NCBI RefSeq assembly: GCF_003284725.1
Contig: NZ_PGTO01000008.1
Location: 62,001-126,000 of the forward strand
Source: Paramagnetospirillum kuznetsovii
GTDB lineage: Bacteria; Pseudomonadota; Alphaproteobacteria; Rhodospirillales; Magnetospirillaceae
Length of the DNA: 64,000 bases
Direction: 5' to 3'
Notes under the pieces: generated by a model
Seen by the model: the letters and a program-made list of their open reading frames with translations, nothing else
What the model was told of the DNA's origin: nothing
Database searches by the model: none
Position numbers and translations under genes: made by a program
In this document: in pieces, positions 46,449 through 57,439 of the stretch
How the letters are laid out: every line of letters starts with the position of its first letter
Numbering within the stretch: the stretch's first letter is position 1

Positions 46449-47891
46449 TTACAGCAAATTCCCCTGTCGCCCGTCGGGCGGCGGGGGTTTGCGCATTTTG
46501 GGCGCACTTGGCGAGGGCTTGCCCTGCATCACCGCCTGGACCACCCCATCGCTGAATTCCACCGCCACCACCGCCCCTGGCCTGGCCTCGGCGGCCGCGA
46601 CCACCGGATGGCCGTGCTCGTCTCGGATGACGGCATAGCCGCGCTCCAGCACCTTGCGGTAGGAATAGCTCTCCAGCAGCTTTCCCGCGTTTTCCACCCG
46701 CAAGGCCCGGTCATCCAGCAGCCTTGGCATGGCTTCGCTCAGGCGCCGCGATAGCTGATCCAATTGCAGAGCCTCGCGCTCCGCCAGGGCCTGCCCGGCG
46801 GCGCGGGCGGCGCGCAGCCCGTGGGCGAGGCGAGCCGACAGCCGGTCCAGCTCGATGCGGCGGCGCTCCACCAGATTGGGCAGCGCATTGTCCAGCCGCT
46901 CGCCCCGGTCATCCAGGCGCCGGGCGCAATCCTCGATCACCCGGCGGGGATGGGGAATGGCGCGGAAGGTCTGGGCCACACGGCCCTGGCGATCGGCCAG
47001 CCCGCGCATCATGGCGCCCACCAGACGGGCCTGCTGCTCGGCCAGACCGGCGATCAGCTCGGCGCGCACCGGCACCGCCTTCTCGGCGGCGGCGGTCGGC
47101 GTGGGGGCGCGCAGATCGGACGCGAAGTCGATCAGGGTGGTATCCGTCTCGTGACCCACCGCCGAGATCAGCGGAATCTCGGATTCGGCGGCGGCGCGCA
47201 CCACGACTTCCTCGTTGAAGGCCATCAGGTCTTCCAGCGAACCGCCGCCGCGCGCCACGATCAGCACATCGGGGCGCGGCACCGCGCCGCCCGGGGCCAA
47301 GGCATTGAAGCCGCGAATGGCTGCCGCCACCTGGGCGGCGGCGCCCTCTCCCTGCACCGCCACCGGCCACAGCAGCACATGGCGAGGAAAGCGTTCGGCC
47401 AGCCGGTGGAGGATATCGCGGATCACCGCCCCGGTGGGCGAGGTCACCACGCCGATCACGTCGGGCAGGAAAGGAATGGGACGCTTGCGCTCGGGGGCAA
47501 ACAGGCCTTCGGCCATCAGCCGCTTCTTGCGGTCTTCCAGCAGCTTCAGCAGGGCGCCCTGCCCCGCAAGTTCCATGCGTTCCACCACCATCTGGTATTT
47601 GGAGCGCCCCGGATAGGTGGTCAGCCGCCCGGTGGCGATGACCTCCATGCCGTCTTCCGGATTGATGCCCAGACGGCTGGCCTGGCCGCGCCAGCACACG
47701 GCGTCCAGCACCGCCTCGGGATCCTTGAGGGCGAAATACATATGGCCGGAGGAATGGCGCTTGAAGCCCGAGATCTCGCCCCGCACGCGCACGAAGGAGA
47801 AGGTCTCCTCCACCGTCTTGCGCAAGGAGCCCGACAACTCGCTGACCGAGTATTCGGGAATATTGGATCTGGGGGCTGGCTCGTCGGTCAT
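46449..47891 (-). CDS. xseA: Exonuclease VII large subunit
   Basis: A 480-aa XseA with the N-terminal OB domain (FVRVRGEISGFKRHSSGHMY) and the catalytic core PDVIGVVTSPTGAVIRDI, VARGGGSLEDLMAFN and ISAVGHETDTTLIDFASD, then a long coiled-coil region. With XseB it degrades single-stranded DNA. It is divergent from purD across 85 bp. Confidence 0.96.
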   Translation of the reverse strand: MTDEPAPRSNIPEYSVSELSGSLRKTVEETFSFVRVRGEISGFKRHSSGHMYFALKDPEAVLDAVCWRGQASRLGINPEDGMEVIATGRLTTYPGRSKYQMVVERMELAGQGALLKLLEDRKKRLMAEGLFAPERKRPIPFLPDVIGVVTSPTGAVIRDILHRLAERFPRHVLLWPVAVQGEGAAAQVAAAIRGFNALAPGGAVPRPDVLIVARGGGSLEDLMAFNEEVVVRAAAESEIPLISAVGHETDTTLIDFASDLRAPTPTAAAEKAVPVRAELIAGLAEQQARLVGAMMRGLADRQGRVAQTFRAIPHPRRVIEDCARRLDDRGERLDNALPNLVERRRIELDRLSARLAHGLRAARAAGQALAEREALQLDQLSRRLSEAMPRLLDDRALRVENAGKLLESYSYRKVLERGYAVIRDEHGHPVVAAAEARPGAVVAVEFSDGVVQAVMQGKPSPSAPKMRKPPPPDGRQGNLL

Positions 47892-47976
47892 GGGGGGATG
47901 ATGGCCCGTGGCGGGCCGATTTGCAAACGGGGACGGAAGTGCTAAAACCCGGCCACGGTTTCAAGGGAGTCTGGCG

Positions 47977-49254
47977 ATGAAAGTCCTGGTGGTCGGTTCG
48001 GGCGGGCGTGAGCATGCCCTGTGCTGGAAGCTGAAGCAGTCCCCCCTGCTCGCCAAACTGTGGTGCGCGCCGGGCAATGCCGGGATCGCCGCCGTCGCCG
48101 ACTGCGTCGCCATCGGGGCCGAGAAGGTGGACGAGCTGGTCGCCTTCGCCAAAGCCAATGCCGTCGATCTGGTGGTGATAGGCCCGGAAGCGCCGCTGGT
48201 GCTGGGCCTTGCCGACACGTGCCGCGCCGAGGGCATCAAGGTATTCGGCCCCTCGGCCGCCGCCGCCGAGCTGGAGGGCTCCAAGGGCTTCATGAAGGAC
48301 ATGGCGTCCAAGGCGGGCGTGCCCACCGCGTGGTACGGCCGCTTCACCGACATGGAGGCCGCCAAGAGCTTCATCCGCGCCAAGGGCGCTCCCATCGTGG
48401 TCAAGACCGATGGGCTGGCCGCGGGCAAGGGCGTGGTGGTGGCCATGAGCCTGGACGAGGCCCTGGCCGCCGTCGACATGATGATGGGCGACAAAGTGTT
48501 CGGGACCGCAGGCGACGAACTGGTGATCGAGGAATTCCTTGACGGCGAGGAGTGCAGCTTCTTCGCGCTCTGCGACGGCGCCACCGCTCTCCCCCTGGTG
48601 GCCGCCCAGGACCACAAGCGGGTGGGCGACGGCGATACCGGCCCCAATACCGGCGGCATGGGCGCCTATTCCCCCGCCCCGGTGGTCACGCCGGAAATCC
48701 AGGCAGAAATCATGCGCACATCCATCCTGCCGCTGGTCAAGGCGATGGCTGATGCGGGCAAGCCCTATACCGGCGTCCTGTTCGCCGGAATCATGGTGAC
48801 GGCGTCAGGGCCGAAGCTGCTGGAATACAATGTCCGTTTCGGCGACCCCGAATGCCAGGTGTTGATGGCGCGCCTGAAATCCGATCTGCTGCCGGTGTTG
48901 CTGGCCGGGGCCGAGGGCAAGCTGGACGGCATCCATCTGGACTGGCACGACGACCCCGCCCTGGTGGTGGTCATGGCGGCCAAGGGCTATCCCGGCGCCT
49001 ATGACAAGAACACCGTCATCGGCGGATTGGATGCGGCGGGCGCGGTCGAGGGCGTCACCGTGTTCCATGCCGGAACCGCCCTGAAGGACGGCAAGGTCGT
49101 CGCCACCGGCGGCCGCGTGCTGGGCGTCACCGCGACGGCCAAGACGGTCAGCGAGGCGCGCGAGCGGGCCTATCAGGCGGTGGACAAGCTGGACTGGCCG
49201 CAAGGCTTCTGCCGCCGCGACATCGCGTGGCGGGCGCTTGAACGCGGGAAATAA
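47977..49254 (+). CDS. purD: Phosphoribosylamine-glycine ligase
   Basis: A 425-aa ATP-grasp enzyme of purine synthesis (GAR synthetase). Motifs: [79 protein letters not shown] and [15 protein letters not shown] 47977 has AAGGGAG nearby and gives the family start. Its stop is directly adjacent to the convergent queD stop. Confidence 0.97.
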   Translation: MKVLVVGSGGREHALCWKLKQSPLLAKLWCAPGNAGIAAVADCVAIGAEKVDELVAFAKANAVDLVVIGPEAPLVLGLADTCRAEGIKVFGPSAAAAELEGSKGFMKDMASKAGVPTAWYGRFTDMEAAKSFIRAKGAPIVVKTDGLAAGKGVVVAMSLDEALAAVDMMMGDKVFGTAGDELVIEEFLDGEECSFFALCDGATALPLVAAQDHKRVGDGDTGPNTGGMGAYSPAPVVTPEIQAEIMRTSILPLVKAMADAGKPYTGVLFAGIMVTASGPKLLEYNVRFGDPECQVLMARLKSDLLPVLLAGAEGKLDGIHLDWHDDPALVVVMAAKGYPGAYDKNTVIGGLDAAGAVEGVTVFHAGTALKDGKVVATGGRVLGVTATAKTVSEARERAYQAVDKLDWPQGFCRRDIAWRALERGK

Positions 49255-49785
49255 TCACCCCGGCGCGTATTCGGCCATGCAGTTTGGCGTTTCCCAGACG
49301 CGGAGCGAGACCAGCCGGGCGCAGCCGTCGGAGCGGCTTTTCACCGGCTCGGCCAGCAGTCCGTACCAGTGCTTGGCGAGACATTCGGCGGTGGGCTGGA
49401 ACGGCACCACGTAAAGCTTGGTCAGCATGCGGGTCTCGACGGTCAGCGCCGCGCCGCTTGCCGCGACCTTGCCCCTGATCTCGGCCAGCCAGGGATCGGC
49501 GTCGCGCCCCTGTGGCGCGAACAGCGACAGCAACTCGTCATCGGCGGAAGCCGCGATGAAGCCGTGATCGCAGGGCGCGTCGATCAGGCGCATCATCTCT
49601 TCCTTGAGGAAGCCGAAATCCACCACCATGTCGGTCTGTTCGCCGTCGGCATGCAGCTGCCGGGCCTCGCACTCGGCCTCGATGACATAGCGGTGGCCGT
49701 GCAGGTTCCGGCACTTGGAGCCGTGGGTCATGATGCGATGGCCGGCATCGATCTCGATGCGGCGGCTGACTCGAAAGGCGGGCAT
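49255..49785 (-). CDS. queD: 6-carboxytetrahydropterin synthase
   Basis: A 176-aa protein of the 6-pyruvoyl-tetrahydropterin synthase/QueD family. The zinc histidines and catalytic cysteine lie in IDAGHRIMTHGSKCRNLHGH, and the DHGFIA and PTAECLAKH segments are present. It makes 6-carboxytetrahydropterin for 7-deazaguanine synthesis. At 176 aa it is longer than E. coli QueD. It overlaps queE by one base (TGATG), so they are co-translated. Confidence 0.92.
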   Translation of the reverse strand: MPAFRVSRRIEIDAGHRIMTHGSKCRNLHGHRYVIEAECEARQLHADGEQTDMVVDFGFLKEEMMRLIDAPCDHGFIAASADDELLSLFAPQGRDADPWLAEIRGKVAASGAALTVETRMLTKLYVVPFQPTAECLAKHWYGLLAEPVKSRSDGCARLVSLRVWETPNCMAEYAPG

Positions 49786-50402
49786 CAGGCGATTCCGATG
49801 ATCTTGTGTGTCTGCAAACTGAGACGCCAGCGCGGATGAGTCAAGCAATGGCGGATGGCGGCCTGGGTATTGGCGTCCCGCTCCGGTCCGTCCATGGGCT
49901 GGAGCAGCAGATGGCTGAAGCCGAGATATTCGAATCCGGCCGGATCCAGGCCGGGCTGGGGGAAGACCAGCTTCAGCTCGTCGCCCTGGGTCACCACCAG
50001 TTGGGTTCCGGCCTTGGGGCTGACACAGACCCAGTCGATGCCGTCGGGCAGCGCCAGGGTGCCGTTGGTCTCGATGGCGACCCGGAACCCCCGGTCATGC
50101 AGGGCGTCCACCAGCACCTGATCCAGTTGCAGGGCGGGCTCGCCGCCGGTGATCACCACCAATCGCGATCCTTGCCCCACCGGCCACAATCCCGCGACCC
50201 GCTCGGTCAGGGTCTCGGCGTCGGGGAATTTCTCGCCGCCGACGAAATCCGTGTCGCAAAAGCGGCAGGCCGCCGTGGCGCGATCCTCCTCGCGGCCGTT
50301 CCACAGATTGCAGGCGGCGAAGCGCAGGAACACGGCGGCGCAACCGGCCTGGGCGCCCTCGCCTTGCAGCGTCAGGAAGACTTCCTTGACCGTGTAGGGC
50401 AT
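49785..50402 (-). CDS. queE: 7-carboxy-7-deazaguanine synthase
   Basis: A 205-aa radical-SAM enzyme of queuosine synthesis. The cluster cysteines are spaced C-x14-C-x2-C (C in RFAACNLWNG, then CRFCDTD), the variant known for QueE rather than CxxxCxxC. VFLTLQGEGAQAG and VVITGGEPALQ are also typical. It sits between the 113-aa gene and queD in a tight leftward operon. Confidence 0.94.
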   Translation of the reverse strand: MPYTVKEVFLTLQGEGAQAGCAAVFLRFAACNLWNGREEDRATAACRFCDTDFVGGEKFPDAETLTERVAGLWPVGQGSRLVVITGGEPALQLDQVLVDALHDRGFRVAIETNGTLALPDGIDWVCVSPKAGTQLVVTQGDELKLVFPQPGLDPAGFEYLGFSHLLLQPMDGPERDANTQAAIRHCLTHPRWRLSLQTHKIIGIA

Positions 50403-50743
50403 CAGTGGTCGGAACCGTGAAGAATCTGATCGGCGATGCCAGTATCATAGGCGATCCCGGCGGCGGTCAAGGTCACGGCCACCGGAAAGCTGGCCTTGAT
50501 CAGGCCCTTGCGTTCCAGCACCGTCCATACCGCCTGGTTGGTCAGCCCGCTGGCGTCCTTGGACAGCGCCACCTTATGGCCCACATGAAAGTGATTGCCG
50601 TGGGGATGGGGCAGTTGGCTGAGAAACACATCGCCGCTGTCCAGCGGGCTTGAGGATTCGGGATGGCGCGCCAATTCCTGGAACAGGACCAGCGTCTTCA
50701 TCTGGAGGGGATTGAGCTTGAGCGGATTGTGCTTGGGGGGCAT
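50402..50743 (-). CDS. Conserved-looking hypothetical protein upstream of queE
   Basis: A 113-aa soluble protein without membrane segments. It contains [13 protein letters not shown], a histidine-rich stretch that could bind metal, and a C-terminal region ([14 protein letters not shown], then [12 protein letters not shown]) resembling a small helical DNA-binding or winged-helix fold. It overlaps queE by one base, so the three genes form one operon. Its role in deazaguanine synthesis is unknown. Confidence 0.65.
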   Translation of the reverse strand: MPPKHNPLKLNPLQMKTLVLFQELARHPESSSPLDSGDVFLSQLPHPHGNHFHVGHKVALSKDASGLTNQAVWTVLERKGLIKASFPVAVTLTAAGIAYDTGIADQILHGSDH

Positions 50744-50874
50744 GGGTGTCTCGGCGCCATGGACGTGAACGGGGCGGCATCATGGCACCAGCCTCGCCGC
50801 AAATCCAATGTCTCGAATCCACAGTGGCCGCAATCGGGCATGTCCCATATTATGTATACGGGATTGGTCGTGGA

Positions 50875-50884
50875 GGGGGGGGGG
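50875..50884 (+). promoter_or_regulatory. Ten-G tract forming the ribosome-binding site of the GGDEF-EAL gene
   Basis: The run GGAGGGGGGGGGG ends two bases before ATG 50887. A homopolymer at this position can change length by slippage and alter the spacing between the Shine-Dalgarno sequence and the start codon. Confidence 0.5.
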
Positions 50885-50886
50885 CC

Positions 50887-53331
50887 ATGCACGGTGAAGC
50901 GGAGGCTGGCGACGATCCGGCGCAGACCCTCCGGGCGATCATCGACAATGCCCTCGACGCCATCTGCCTTCACCGCAACGGCCGCTATGTCCTGGTCAAT
51001 CCAGCCTATCTGCGGATGTTTGGCTATTCCTCGGCGGCCCAGCTGGCCGAACTCAGCGTTCTCGACACCATCGCCCCGGACTTCCGCGCCGAAGTCCGCG
51101 AACGCGTCCAGCGCCGCAATCGGCGCGAGGTGGTGGAGGCCGAATACGTCACCCGCGGCATCCGCCAGGACGGCGCCGTCTTCGAGATGGAAATTCACGC
51201 CAATTGCTACGAGATGAACGGCGAGACCTTCACCCTGGCCATCATTCGCGACGTGACCAAGACCCGGCAAGCCGAGGTGGATCTGCGGGAGAGTGAAGGC
51301 CGCATGCGCAGCCTGTTCGAATCCTCGCCCGACCCGGCCTGGATCATCGAAGGCAACCGCTTCATCGAATGCAACAACGCGGCGGTCAGGTTCCTGGGCT
51401 ATTCCTCCAAGACGGAACTGACCGACATTCATCCCTCCAAGCTGTCGCCCGAATTCCAGCCTGACGGCCAGACCTCGTTCGCCAAGGCGGAGAAGATGAT
51501 GCAGACCGCCATGGACAAGGGCATCCACCGCTTCGAATGGGTCCACACCCGCGCCGATTCCAGCGAATTCCTGGCCGAGGTCACCCTGTCGGCCATCACC
51601 CTGCAGGGCTGCCCGGCCATTTACTGCACCTGGCGCGACATCACCGAGCGCAAGCAGGCGGAAGCCGAGATGCAACTGGCCGCCAGCGTCTTCCACACCA
51701 CCCAGGAAGGCATCCTGATCACCGACGGCAACGGCATCATCCTGTCGGTCAATCCCGCCTTCACCGAGATTACCGGCTATGCGGCGGACGAGGCCGTCGG
51801 CAAGACCCCGCGCCTGCTGAAATCCCATCACCACGACAAGCAGTTCTATGCCGAGCTGTGGCGTAGTCTCGTCTCCACCGGCGGCTGGCAGGGCGAATTG
51901 TGGAACCGGCGCAAATCCGGCGAGGCCTATCTGGAATGGCTGACCATTTCGGCCATCCGCGGCGACGATGGCCGCTACAACCGCTTCGTCTCGGTGTTCA
52001 CCGACGTCACCGAGCTGCGCCGCAAGGATGAGCAGATCCGCCATCAGGCCTATCATGACGCCCTGACCGGACTGCCCAACCGCGCCTTGCTGGGCGATCG
52101 CCTGGAACACGCCATCGAGATCGCCCAGCGCGAAGGCCGCCAAGTGGCCGTCCTGTTCCTCGATCTCGACCGCTTCAAGGTGGTCAACGACAGCCTGGGC
52201 CACCAGGAAGGCGACAAGCTGCTGCAATCCACCGCCTTGCGCATTCAGGACGCGGTGCGCCGCAGCGATACGGTGGGCCGCCTGGGCGGCGACGAATTCA
52301 TCGTCATCCTGAGCGACTTCGAAGACACCACCGAAGTGGCCCAAGTGGCCGAAAAGATCATCACCAGCCTGTCCCTGCCCCATGACCTGGCCGGTCATGC
52401 CGTCCATTCCAGCACCAGTATCGGCATCGCCGTCTTTCCCCAGGACGCCCGGGATTCCAATGGACTGCTGATGAATGCCGACGTCGCCATGTACCAGGCC
52501 AAAGCGGCGGGGCGCGGCACCTATCGCTTCTTCGATCCCTCCATGACCCAGCGCGCCGTGGAGCGCCTGGAAATGGAAGCCAGCCTGCGCCGCGCCATGG
52601 AGAACGGCGAATTCCAACTGTTCTACCAGCCCAAGATTCATGTGCCGACCGGCGAGGTCTGCGGCGCCGAGGCCCTGATCCGCTGGCGCAAGCCGGACGG
52701 AACGCTGGTCTCGCCGGGTGACTTCATCCCGGTGGCGGAGGAAACCGGGCTGATCGTTCCCATCGGTTATTGGGTGATGGAAGAGGCCTGCCGCCAGGTC
52801 GCCCAATGGCGCCAGGCGGGACTGCCCCCCATTACGGTATCCGTCAACCTGTCGGTGCGGCAGTTCCGCGACCTCGACCTGGTGGATCGCGTCCAGGCCA
52901 TTCTGAACCAAGCCGGGATTCCCGGCACCGCCATCGAGGTGGAACTGACCGAATCCGCCGTGATGGAAAGCCCGGAAAAGGCCATCATCACCCTGCGGCA
53001 GATCCGCGATCTGGGGTTGCGGGTTTCGGTGGACGATTTCGGCACCGGCTATTCCAGCCTCGCCTATCTCAAGCGCTTTCCCATCAGCACCATCAAGATC
53101 GACCGTTCCTTCGTGTCCGATCTCGGCACCGACCCGGAAGACGCCGCCATCGTCCAGACCATCATCGGCCTGGCCCGCACCCTGAAGCTGGACGTGGTGG
53201 CCGAGGGGGTCGAGACCGACACCCAACTGGCCTTCCTGAGCGAAATGGGATGTGCCGTGGTTCAGGGCTTCTATTACAGCCGCCCGGTGCCGCCCGAGGA
53301 TTTCGCCGAGCGGCTAGCGAAGCGGAGGTGA
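50887..53331 (+). CDS. PAS-GGDEF-EAL cyclic di-GMP regulator
   Basis: An 814-aa cytosolic protein. Three PAS modules (about 10-135, 140-260 and 260-385; the third with [20 protein letters not shown]) precede GGDEF ([10 protein letters not shown], about 385-545) and EAL (about 555-810) with [14 protein letters not shown] and [18 protein letters not shown]. Both catalytic motifs look intact, so it could make and break c-di-GMP, with the PAS domains as sensors. I chose ATG 50887 for the strong G-rich site; the frame is open back to 50746. Confidence 0.93.
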   Translation: MHGEAEAGDDPAQTLRAIIDNALDAICLHRNGRYVLVNPAYLRMFGYSSAAQLAELSVLDTIAPDFRAEVRERVQRRNRREVVEAEYVTRGIRQDGAVFEMEIHANCYEMNGETFTLAIIRDVTKTRQAEVDLRESEGRMRSLFESSPDPAWIIEGNRFIECNNAAVRFLGYSSKTELTDIHPSKLSPEFQPDGQTSFAKAEKMMQTAMDKGIHRFEWVHTRADSSEFLAEVTLSAITLQGCPAIYCTWRDITERKQAEAEMQLAASVFHTTQEGILITDGNGIILSVNPAFTEITGYAADEAVGKTPRLLKSHHHDKQFYAELWRSLVSTGGWQGELWNRRKSGEAYLEWLTISAIRGDDGRYNRFVSVFTDVTELRRKDEQIRHQAYHDALTGLPNRALLGDRLEHAIEIAQREGRQVAVLFLDLDRFKVVNDSLGHQEGDKLLQSTALRIQDAVRRSDTVGRLGGDEFIVILSDFEDTTEVAQVAEKIITSLSLPHDLAGHAVHSSTSIGIAVFPQDARDSNGLLMNADVAMYQAKAAGRGTYRFFDPSMTQRAVERLEMEASLRRAMENGEFQLFYQPKIHVPTGEVCGAEALIRWRKPDGTLVSPGDFIPVAEETGLIVPIGYWVMEEACRQVAQWRQAGLPPITVSVNLSVRQFRDLDLVDRVQAILNQAGIPGTAIEVELTESAVMESPEKAIITLRQIRDLGLRVSVDDFGTGYSSLAYLKRFPISTIKIDRSFVSDLGTDPEDAAIVQTIIGLARTLKLDVVAEGVETDTQLAFLSEMGCAVVQGFYYSRPVPPEDFAERLAKRR

Positions 53332-54057
53332 GCGGCCGTCGCCCACCACGGCCTGCCAGATGGCCAGGGCGGCGATGGCGGCGGTCTCCGCCCGCAGGAT
53401 GCGCGGCCCCAGCCCCACCGGCCGCACGAAGGGCTTGGACAGCAACAGCCGACGCTCGTCGGGATCGAAGCCGCCTTCCGGCCCCACCAGCAACGCCGCC
53501 GGACCGACCGCCGCCGCCTCGGCCAACGGCATGCCGCCGCCCGCCTCGTCCAGGAACAGCAGGACGCGACCGTCGGGCCATGCCGCCAGGATCCTGTCCA
53601 GCGGCGCGGGCTCTTCCAGGCGCGGCACCGTCAGACGTTCGCATTGCTCGGACGCCTCGATCAGATGGGCGCGCAGGCGCTCCACATTGACGCGGCCGGA
53701 ATTGGTGCGCCGGGTGAACACCGGCCACAGTAGCGACACGCCCAGTTCCGCCGATTTCTCCACCACCAGATCGGTGCGGTCCTTCTTGAGCGGCGCGCTC
53801 AGCAGCCACAGATCGGGCTCGGGCGCCTGCGGCCGGGTCTGGCGCAACGGCACCAGGGCGGCGCCCGCCTTGGCGAGGCCGTCGATACGTGCCGCCCATT
53901 CGCCGTCCCTGCCGTTGAACAGCAAGGCGGTCTCGCCCAGCGCGGCCCGCATCACCGAGGCCACATAGTGAGTCTGGTCGCGATCCAAGGCCACCGCCAC
54001 CCCCTCGGCGAGGGGATGCGGCACGAACAGGCGCAGGCGGGGACGGGATTCGGTCAT
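53314..54057 (-). CDS. rsmE: 16S rRNA m3U1498 methyltransferase
   Basis: A 247-aa SPOUT methyltransferase. Motifs: [32 protein letters not shown] and [19 protein letters not shown]. It methylates U1498 of 16S rRNA. It overlaps the 3' end of the convergent GGDEF-EAL gene by 18 bp. Confidence 0.94.
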   Translation of the reverse strand: MTESRPRLRLFVPHPLAEGVAVALDRDQTHYVASVMRAALGETALLFNGRDGEWAARIDGLAKAGAALVPLRQTRPQAPEPDLWLLSAPLKKDRTDLVVEKSAELGVSLLWPVFTRRTNSGRVNVERLRAHLIEASEQCERLTVPRLEEPAPLDRILAAWPDGRVLLFLDEAGGGMPLAEAAAVGPAALLVGPEGGFDPDERRLLLSKPFVRPVGLGPRILRAETAAIAALAIWQAVVGDGRSPPLR

Positions 54058-54158
54058 GAAAAGGTTCTACCGCGAGTGCCGTTCATGGGGAAGCGTGCTT
54101 GACGCTCGGGTCGCCCCGGCCTATGTCGGAGGGTGATATTTCCTTCAGGGTTTGCGCC

Positions 54159-54677
54159 ATGGCCGTCCTTCCGATTCTGACCGCTCCCAATCCCATCCTC
54201 AAGACCAAGGCCAAGCGGGTCGAGACGGTGGACGACCGCGTCCGCGCCCTGATGAGCGACATGATGGAGACCATGTACAAAGCGCCGGGCATCGGTCTGG
54301 CGGCGCCGCAGATCGGGGTGCTGGAACGGGTGATCGTCATGGACACCGGCAAGACCGAGGAGACCCGCAACCCCATCCGCATGGCCAATCCCGAGATCGT
54401 CTGGGCTTCGGATGAGGACCGTACCTACGAGGAAGGCTGCCTGTCTGTGCCCGAGCATTATTCCAACGTGGTGCGCCCGGCCGAGGTCAAGGTGCGCTAT
54501 CTCGACGAGAGCGGCGCCCAGAAGGAAATCCACGCCACCGAGTTGCTGGCCACCGTGATCCAGCACGAGATGGACCACCTGGACGGCATCTTGTTCATCG
54601 ACCACATCTCGTCGCTCAAGCGCAACATGATCCTGCGCAAGCTGTTGAAGATGCGCAAGGAGGCGGAATCCGCATGA
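54159..54677 (+). CDS. def: Peptide deformylase
   Basis: A 172-aa metalloenzyme removing the N-formyl group from nascent proteins. All three motifs are present: [17 protein letters not shown] and [10 protein letters not shown] chose ATG 54159 (AGGG upstream), giving [14 protein letters not shown]. Its stop overlaps fmt by four bases; def-fmt-truA form one operon. Confidence 0.97.
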   Translation: MAVLPILTAPNPILKTKAKRVETVDDRVRALMSDMMETMYKAPGIGLAAPQIGVLERVIVMDTGKTEETRNPIRMANPEIVWASDEDRTYEEGCLSVPEHYSNVVRPAEVKVRYLDESGAQKEIHATELLATVIQHEMDHLDGILFIDHISSLKRNMILRKLLKMRKEAESA

Positions 54678-55588
54678 AGCTGGTGTTCATGGGGACACCC
54701 GATTTCTCGGTCCCGATCCTGGAGTCGCTGCTCGACGCCGGCCACACGGTGGCGGCGGTCTATTCCCAGCCGCCGCGCCCCGCCGGGCGCGGTCACAAGG
54801 AACAGCTCTCGCCGGTCCATGCCTTCGCCCATGCGCGCGGCATCCCGGTGCGCACCCCGAAAAGCCTGAAATCGCCCGAGGAACAGCAGAGCTTCGCCGC
54901 CCTGGAGGCCGATGTGGCGGTAGTGGCCGCCTATGGCCTGATCCTGCCCCAGGCCATCCTGGACGCCCCCCGGCTGGGCTGCCTCAACGTCCATGCCTCG
55001 CTGCTGCCGCGCTGGCGCGGTGCCGCTCCCATCCAGCGGGCCATCATGGCGGGCGATCCCGACACCGGTGTCACCATCATGCAGATGGATGCCGGGCTGG
55101 ATACCGGCGCCATGCTGCTGCGGGAAAGTATTTTACTGTTGCCCGACGCCACCGCCCCCTGGCTGCACGACATGCTGGCCGCCATGGGCGCGCGCATGAT
55201 CGTCGAGGCGCTGGGCCGGCTGGACGACGGCAACCTGCCCGCCACGCCGCAGCCCGCCGAGGGCGTCACCTACGCCCACAAGCTGGCCAAGGACGAGGGC
55301 CGCATCGACTGGACCCGTCCCGCCACCGAGATCGAACGCAAGGTCCGGGCGCTGAATCCCTGGCCCGGCGTGTGGTTCGACTTCGGCGACGAGCGTATCA
55401 AGGTGCTGGAGGCGACCTTGGTCCCCAGCGACGGCGTGCCGGGATGCGTGCTGGACGACCGGCTGAGCGTGGCCTGCGGCAAGCACGCGCTGCGGCCGGT
55501 CAAGGTGCAGCGGCCCGGCAAGGCGGCCATGACCACGGCGGACATGCTGCGCGGCCATGCCATCCCCAAGGGAACGGTGCTGGGCTGA
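54674..55588 (+). CDS. fmt: Methionyl-tRNA formyltransferase
   Basis: A 304-aa enzyme that formylates initiator Met-tRNA. Motifs: [52 protein letters not shown] and [20 protein letters not shown] short AT-rich patch (AGTATTTTACTG near 55128-55139) has codons unusual for this genome but does not break the frame. It overlaps def and truA. Confidence 0.97.
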   Translation: MKLVFMGTPDFSVPILESLLDAGHTVAAVYSQPPRPAGRGHKEQLSPVHAFAHARGIPVRTPKSLKSPEEQQSFAALEADVAVVAAYGLILPQAILDAPRLGCLNVHASLLPRWRGAAPIQRAIMAGDPDTGVTIMQMDAGLDTGAMLLRESILLLPDATAPWLHDMLAAMGARMIVEALGRLDDGNLPATPQPAEGVTYAHKLAKDEGRIDWTRPATEIERKVRALNPWPGVWFDFGDERIKVLEATLVPSDGVPGCVLDDRLSVACGKHALRPVKVQRPGKAAMTTADMLRGHAIPKGTVLG

Positions 55589-56325
55589 TGCCCCGCTACA
55601 AGCTTCTCGTCGAATACGACGGCACCCCCTTCGTCGGCTGGCAGCGCCAGGACAACGGTGCCTCGGTCCAGGCGGTGATGGAAGCCGCCGCCGCGAAGCT
55701 GAGCGGCCAAACGGTCGCCGTCTATGCCGCCGGACGCACCGACGCGGGCGTGCACGCCACCGGGCAGGTGGCTCATCTGGACCTCGCCAAGGACTATCCC
55801 GCCGACACGGTGCGCGATGCGCTGAACTATCATATGGGCGCCAATCCGGTCGCGGTGGTGACGGCCGAGCAGGTCGGCGACGATTTCCACGCCCGTTTCT
55901 CCGCCACCGGCCGCAGCTATCTCTACCGCATCCTCAACCGCCGCTCGCCGCCCGCCCTGGACAAGCACCGGGTGCTGTGGGTGCCCGTGGCGCTGGACGC
56001 CGACGCCATGCACGCCGCCGCCCAGCGGCTGCTCGGCCATCACGACTTCTCCACCTTCCGCGCCCGCGAATGCCAGGCTCAGTCGCCCATGAAGACCTTG
56101 GACCTGCTGCGGGTGACTCGCCAAGGCGACGAGATCCGAATCATCGCCGAGGCCCGGTCCTTCCTGCATCATCAGGTGCGCAACATGGTGGGCACCCTGC
56201 AACAGGTCGGCCTGGGTAAGTGGAGCCCCGACGACGTGACCCGCGCCCTGGAGGCCCGCGACCGCAAGGCGGGCGGGCCGACCGCCAAGGCGGACGGGCT
56301 TTACCTCACCGGGGTGAGGTATTAA
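55588..56325 (+). CDS. truA: tRNA pseudouridine(38-40) synthase
   Basis: A 245-aa pseudouridine synthase. Catalytic aspartate in AAGRTDAGVHATGQV; also YKLLVEYDGTPFVGWQRQ and RSFLHHQVRNMVGTL. It overlaps fmt by one base. The R-M island begins 12 bp beyond its stop. Confidence 0.96.
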   Translation: MPRYKLLVEYDGTPFVGWQRQDNGASVQAVMEAAAAKLSGQTVAVYAAGRTDAGVHATGQVAHLDLAKDYPADTVRDALNYHMGANPVAVVTAEQVGDDFHARFSATGRSYLYRILNRRSPPALDKHRVLWVPVALDADAMHAAAQRLLGHHDFSTFRARECQAQSPMKTLDLLRVTRQGDEIRIIAEARSFLHHQVRNMVGTLQQVGLGKWSPDDVTRALEARDRKAGGPTAKADGLYLTGVRY

Positions 56326-56337
56326 GGCGCTCGGCGA

Positions 56338-57429
56338 TCAAATGCCCTCATCGTAAAACGCCGTCATGGCCGTCGCGAACCAGAATAGCTGATTTTCCGT
56401 GAAGTCGTCCCGAACCCATTCAGGTAGACTGTTCCTCGGGAACTTCAGCTTTGTCAGTGCCAACGCTAAATGTTGCAATTTGGCATTGATCCGCATCTCG
56501 AGATCAGCAGCCGCGATACCTTGCCCAAGCGCTTTCGAGAGTGCAAGCAATACTTCGAGAAAGACGTATTGTGTTGTGTCTGGCGCATCAGGTTGGCCGA
56601 TAAAGGCCCAGAAGTCTCGCCCAATACAGCGGTAGACGCGCACGCGGTGGGTGGCATGGTCAATCAAAACACCGGGCTTTGTCCCCGCGTCCTCTTCGAC
56701 AAAGCCCTGTTGAAGAAGCTTCACCAGAATCTGGTTTTCCTTGTTGTTGGTCGTCCGATCGGTTCCGTAGGTCAGGCCCAGAACGATGTCAAGTTGATCA
56801 ACATGCGGATATGTCTTCGTGGTTTCGGCCATCCAGGCTTGATAATTGTTGAGGATTGCCGCGGTCATCCCTGCGACTTGTGTATCATTGATGGTGTTCG
56901 GGCCGCTTTTAATCGAGGTCATGTACCGCCGGTTGCCAACAACGCAAGAGCGGTCTATCTCACGCCAGACGGAACCAATGCGCTGCTGCGCGCGTTCCTC
57001 TCGGTTGAGTCCATTCAGTTCAGCGAACTCGGCGACTTTCTCCGGTGCATCTGTCCACTTTTGCGTCGCTTGGATTGGGTACTGCCCGACAAAGGCGGCT
57101 TCAATCTGCTTGCCGAAGGACGTTTCCAAGGCCATGTAGAGCTTGCTGTTAAAAAGGAAGTCACCAAATTTTTCCGGGTCTCCGAGACCCATGACGCTCG
57201 CTGAGGTCATGAGCACGTATGGATTCGTGCGGTAGTCTGCTAGACCATCCCGCTTTTCAAAGGCAGCCGGCAAATTGGTACTGATATAGCCGGTCAGAGC
57301 ATTTGCAAGATGGTCAATACGCTGCTGGTCAACCTTGGCGAAGAGTTGGCCAATTTCAGCGGGATCATATTTATGGCGCCGTGATTTAAGGGCGTTGAAA
57401 AAAGGATTGCTGCGAGAACTCAGGGCCAC
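56338..57429 (-). CDS. Type II restriction endonuclease (possibly PmeII family)
   Basis: A 363-aa soluble protein, 10 bp downstream of a C5-cytosine methyltransferase on the same strand. The central MTSIKSGPNTINDTQV segment resembles the catalytic lysine region (xIK-SGP) of PmeII-like restriction enzymes, and VDQLDIVLGLTYGT may supply further acidic residues. The identification rests on this motif and on the neighbour. Lower GC than the surroundings points to acquisition by transfer. The recognition sequence is unknown. Confidence 0.75.
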   Translation of the reverse strand: MALSSRSNPFFNALKSRRHKYDPAEIGQLFAKVDQQRIDHLANALTGYISTNLPAAFEKRDGLADYRTNPYVLMTSASVMGLGDPEKFGDFLFNSKLYMALETSFGKQIEAAFVGQYPIQATQKWTDAPEKVAEFAELNGLNREERAQQRIGSVWREIDRSCVVGNRRYMTSIKSGPNTINDTQVAGMTAAILNNYQAWMAETTKTYPHVDQLDIVLGLTYGTDRTTNNKENQILVKLLQQGFVEEDAGTKPGVLIDHATHRVRVYRCIGRDFWAFIGQPDAPDTTQYVFLEVLLALSKALGQGIAAADLEMRINAKLQHLALALTKLKFPRNSLPEWVRDDFTENQLFWFATAMTAFYDEGI

Positions 57430-57439
57430 GTTTCAATCC

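Noticed and set aside
50698-53226. 842-codon minus-strand open frame opposite the GGDEF-EAL gene
   Set aside because: It is a shadow of an intact catalytic protein; the translation is repetitive in Gly, Asp and Gln and has no motif.
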